6,564 nt of DNA from Spirochaetaceae bacterium (GTDB lineage: Bacteria > Spirochaetota > Spirochaetia > UBA9216). Under the pieces are notes generated by a model. The model searched no databases. It was not told where the DNA came from and was given only the letters and a program-made list of their open reading frames with translations. The stretch covers positions 1 through 6,564 of the forward strand of contig JAQQAK010000397.1 of NCBI GenBank assembly GCA_028527945.1, given 5' to 3'. The position numbers and the translations under genes were made by a program. Numbering within the stretch: position 1 is the first letter of the stretch; every line of letters starts with the position of its first letter. Below are positions 5,584-6,564 of this stretch, one piece after another.

Positions 5584-5931
5584 CTATTCAGGCATAGTAG
5601 TTTTCTTTTTCAGAATTGTCATAACTAAAAAATAAATAAAAACAACAATTAAAACACAATAAAAATTTAAATAAACCATATCTTTATTAATAAAAATTAA
5701 AGTAATAGTGAGTATTGATATACAAAGCCCCAACGAGATTAGGGCCTTTATATTAGCACCATAAGTATAGAGATAAATGCCTATGTACCCTAATATAGAG
5801 CCAATAGTAACAAATATATTAGAAAATAGACTCTATCCAGAATCTAATCTTCCTATAAAAATAAAAATATTAAATACAATAAAAAATATTAAAATTATTT
5901 TTGCTATAATGTTTATGCTACGCTTCATCAT
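5584..5931 (-). pseudogene. Four-helix membrane protein interrupted by an amber codon
   Basis: From the ATG at 5931 the frame reads MMKRSINIIAKIILIFFIVF and continues to GRLDSG, then TAG (5833-5835), then stays open for 82 codons in the same frame to the TAG at 5584. Four hydrophobic segments are visible: IIAKIILIFFIVFNIFIFIG before the stop, then about SNIFVTIGSILGYIGIYLY, ALISLGLCISILTITLIFI and FYCVLIVVFIYFLVMTIL, and a basic tail KKK. The same frame upstream, back to the TAA at 6033, reads like protein too (ITTLEAVLIRRQENLKVAG), so the original start may lie further upstream. No family is recognised. Its place before an RHS module suggests a leftover immunity or membrane protein. Between its end and the RHS fragment (5508-5583) is 76 bp of unassigned sequence. 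Confidence 0.55.
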
Positions 5932-6030
5932 ACCTGCTACCTTAAGATTTTCCTGCCTTCGTATTAAAACTGCTTCTAAGGTTGTTATAACAAGCTCTTT
6001 AAGCTTATTTTTATAAAGTAACTTTAGACT

Positions 6031-6339
6031 TTAAAAAGATTCATCCCATGAACACCAAACTTCCTCTTTAAGTAATCCCCAAAACCAATTTCCAACAATA
6101 AATAATTCTCGATGAGTATTTCCATATTTATCAAGAAATTCTACCACATGCAGCACTTGCTGATATGGCGAATATTTAACCTCACGAACTTCGTAAGGAA
6201 AATGATAAGTCATTTTTATTATTTTACAACCTTTATCTTCAAACCATTTCAACATGATCCTTTTAGCTATTGCAATTTTTATTTTATAATAAATAATTAT
6301 TGCTAATATAAGTATTAAAAATGTTATTAAATTTACCAT
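6031..6339 (-). CDS. Small membrane-anchored protein, candidate immunity protein
   Basis: 102 aa. The ATG is 2 nt after the stop of the preceding reading frame (TAA-TT-ATG) with AAAGGA 8 nt upstream. Residues 4-18 (LITFLILILAIIIYY) are a single membrane anchor followed by a basic stretch (KIKIAIAKR), so the rest is expected in the cytoplasm. The soluble part is a small alpha/beta domain with alternating strands around IIKMTYHFPYEVREVKY and VLHVVEFLD, and an aromatic end (GNWFWGLL, WCSWDESF). No family is recognised. Short spacing after a tip-like gene end and this size fit an immunity protein, matching the arrangement at 1663/1660. The downstream broken membrane gene is in the same frame, after the TAA. 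Confidence 0.7.
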   Translation of the reverse strand: MVNLITFLILILAIIIYYKIKIAIAKRIMLKWFEDKGCKIIKMTYHFPYEVREVKYSPYQQVLHVVEFLDKYGNTHRELFIVGNWFWGLLKEEVWCSWDESF

Positions 6340-6341
6340 AA

Positions 6342-6467
6342 TTATTTTCCTTTAAAGCTATACAATTGTACATGATGTGAGGTTTCATAATCCACATGAA
6401 CATCAACTTTTGATAATATAACACTTGCCCCACCAGTCGCTTGAACTAATAGGAAAAACCCAATCGT
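6342..6467 (-). pseudogene. C-terminal end of an upstream gene, possibly another toxin tip
   Basis: 41 codons are open between a TGA (6468-6470) and the TAA at 6342-6344. The last 30 read like a beta-rich protein end: VQATGGASVILSKVDVHVDY, then HHVQLYSFKGK. There is no start codon, and no frame continues it convincingly upstream to 6564, so a frameshift near the T-run at 6450-6460 or a truncation is likely. The 2-nt link to the next gene copies the RHS tip to immunity junction at 1663/1660, which is the reason to suspect a toxin tip. Nothing else is recognised in 6468-6564. Confidence 0.4.
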
Positions 6468-6564
6468 TCATCCTGATATAAAATTTTAGTAAAATAATTA
6501 TATATTTGTTATGTCTTTTTGCCACCATTTTTTATCCAACAGTGAGGGCAATAATAAAAATGTT

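Noticed and set aside
5777..6306. Plus-strand frames at 5777-6016 and 6112-6306
   Set aside because: They are antisense to minus-strand membrane protein genes, AT-rich with no supporting ribosome binding site or motif.

Overview
The window is AT-rich accessory DNA carrying a run of RHS (rearrangement hotspot) polymorphic-toxin modules on the minus strand. The RHS core style (NWYAYANNNPLKFVDPTGL, YYYNARWY) and the base composition suggest a spirochaete, Treponema-like at best. That placement is an inference from family style; no rRNA or housekeeping gene is present to confirm it.

Reading along the minus strand from high to low coordinates: (1) a 3' gene end (6467-6342) followed after 2 nt by a 102-aa membrane-anchored protein (6339-6031); (2) a four-helix membrane protein gene broken by an in-frame TAG (5931-5584); (3) an RHS core fragment joined to an HExxH metallopeptidase tip (5507-4721), broken by a stop and two frameshifts, followed by an intact secreted 198-aa protein (4693-4097) that is the candidate immunity gene; (4) an orphan RHS core with a membrane-rich tip (3147-1663), 2 nt upstream of an 80-aa two-helix protein (1660-1418), the candidate immunity partner; (5) a GC-richer block (about 1410-875) holding what looks like the 5' end of a group II intron cut off and joined to the last 47 residues of a tyrosine recombinase; (6) a third RHS tip (793-17), whose downstream gene starts at position 4 and runs out of the window.

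Between modules 3 and 4, on the plus strand, sits a complete type II toxin-antitoxin pair (3327-3506 and 3500-3799, overlapping by 7 nt). It is followed by a 152-nt segment with strong nested inverted repeats (3838-3989).

The RHS cores are direct repeats: 297 bp are shared by two copies, including 67 bp without a mismatch, and all copies diverge just after the DPTGL codons. This is the expected layout for a store of displaced toxin tips, each kept with its immunity gene, that can recombine with an RHS gene through the core. The toxin-antitoxin pair could stabilise the array. The most unusual observation is a 69-bp, 23-codon in-frame insertion between YNARWY and DPNLGRF in both long cores. It is built from two hairpin-forming palindromes and resembles a protein-coding palindromic mobile element.
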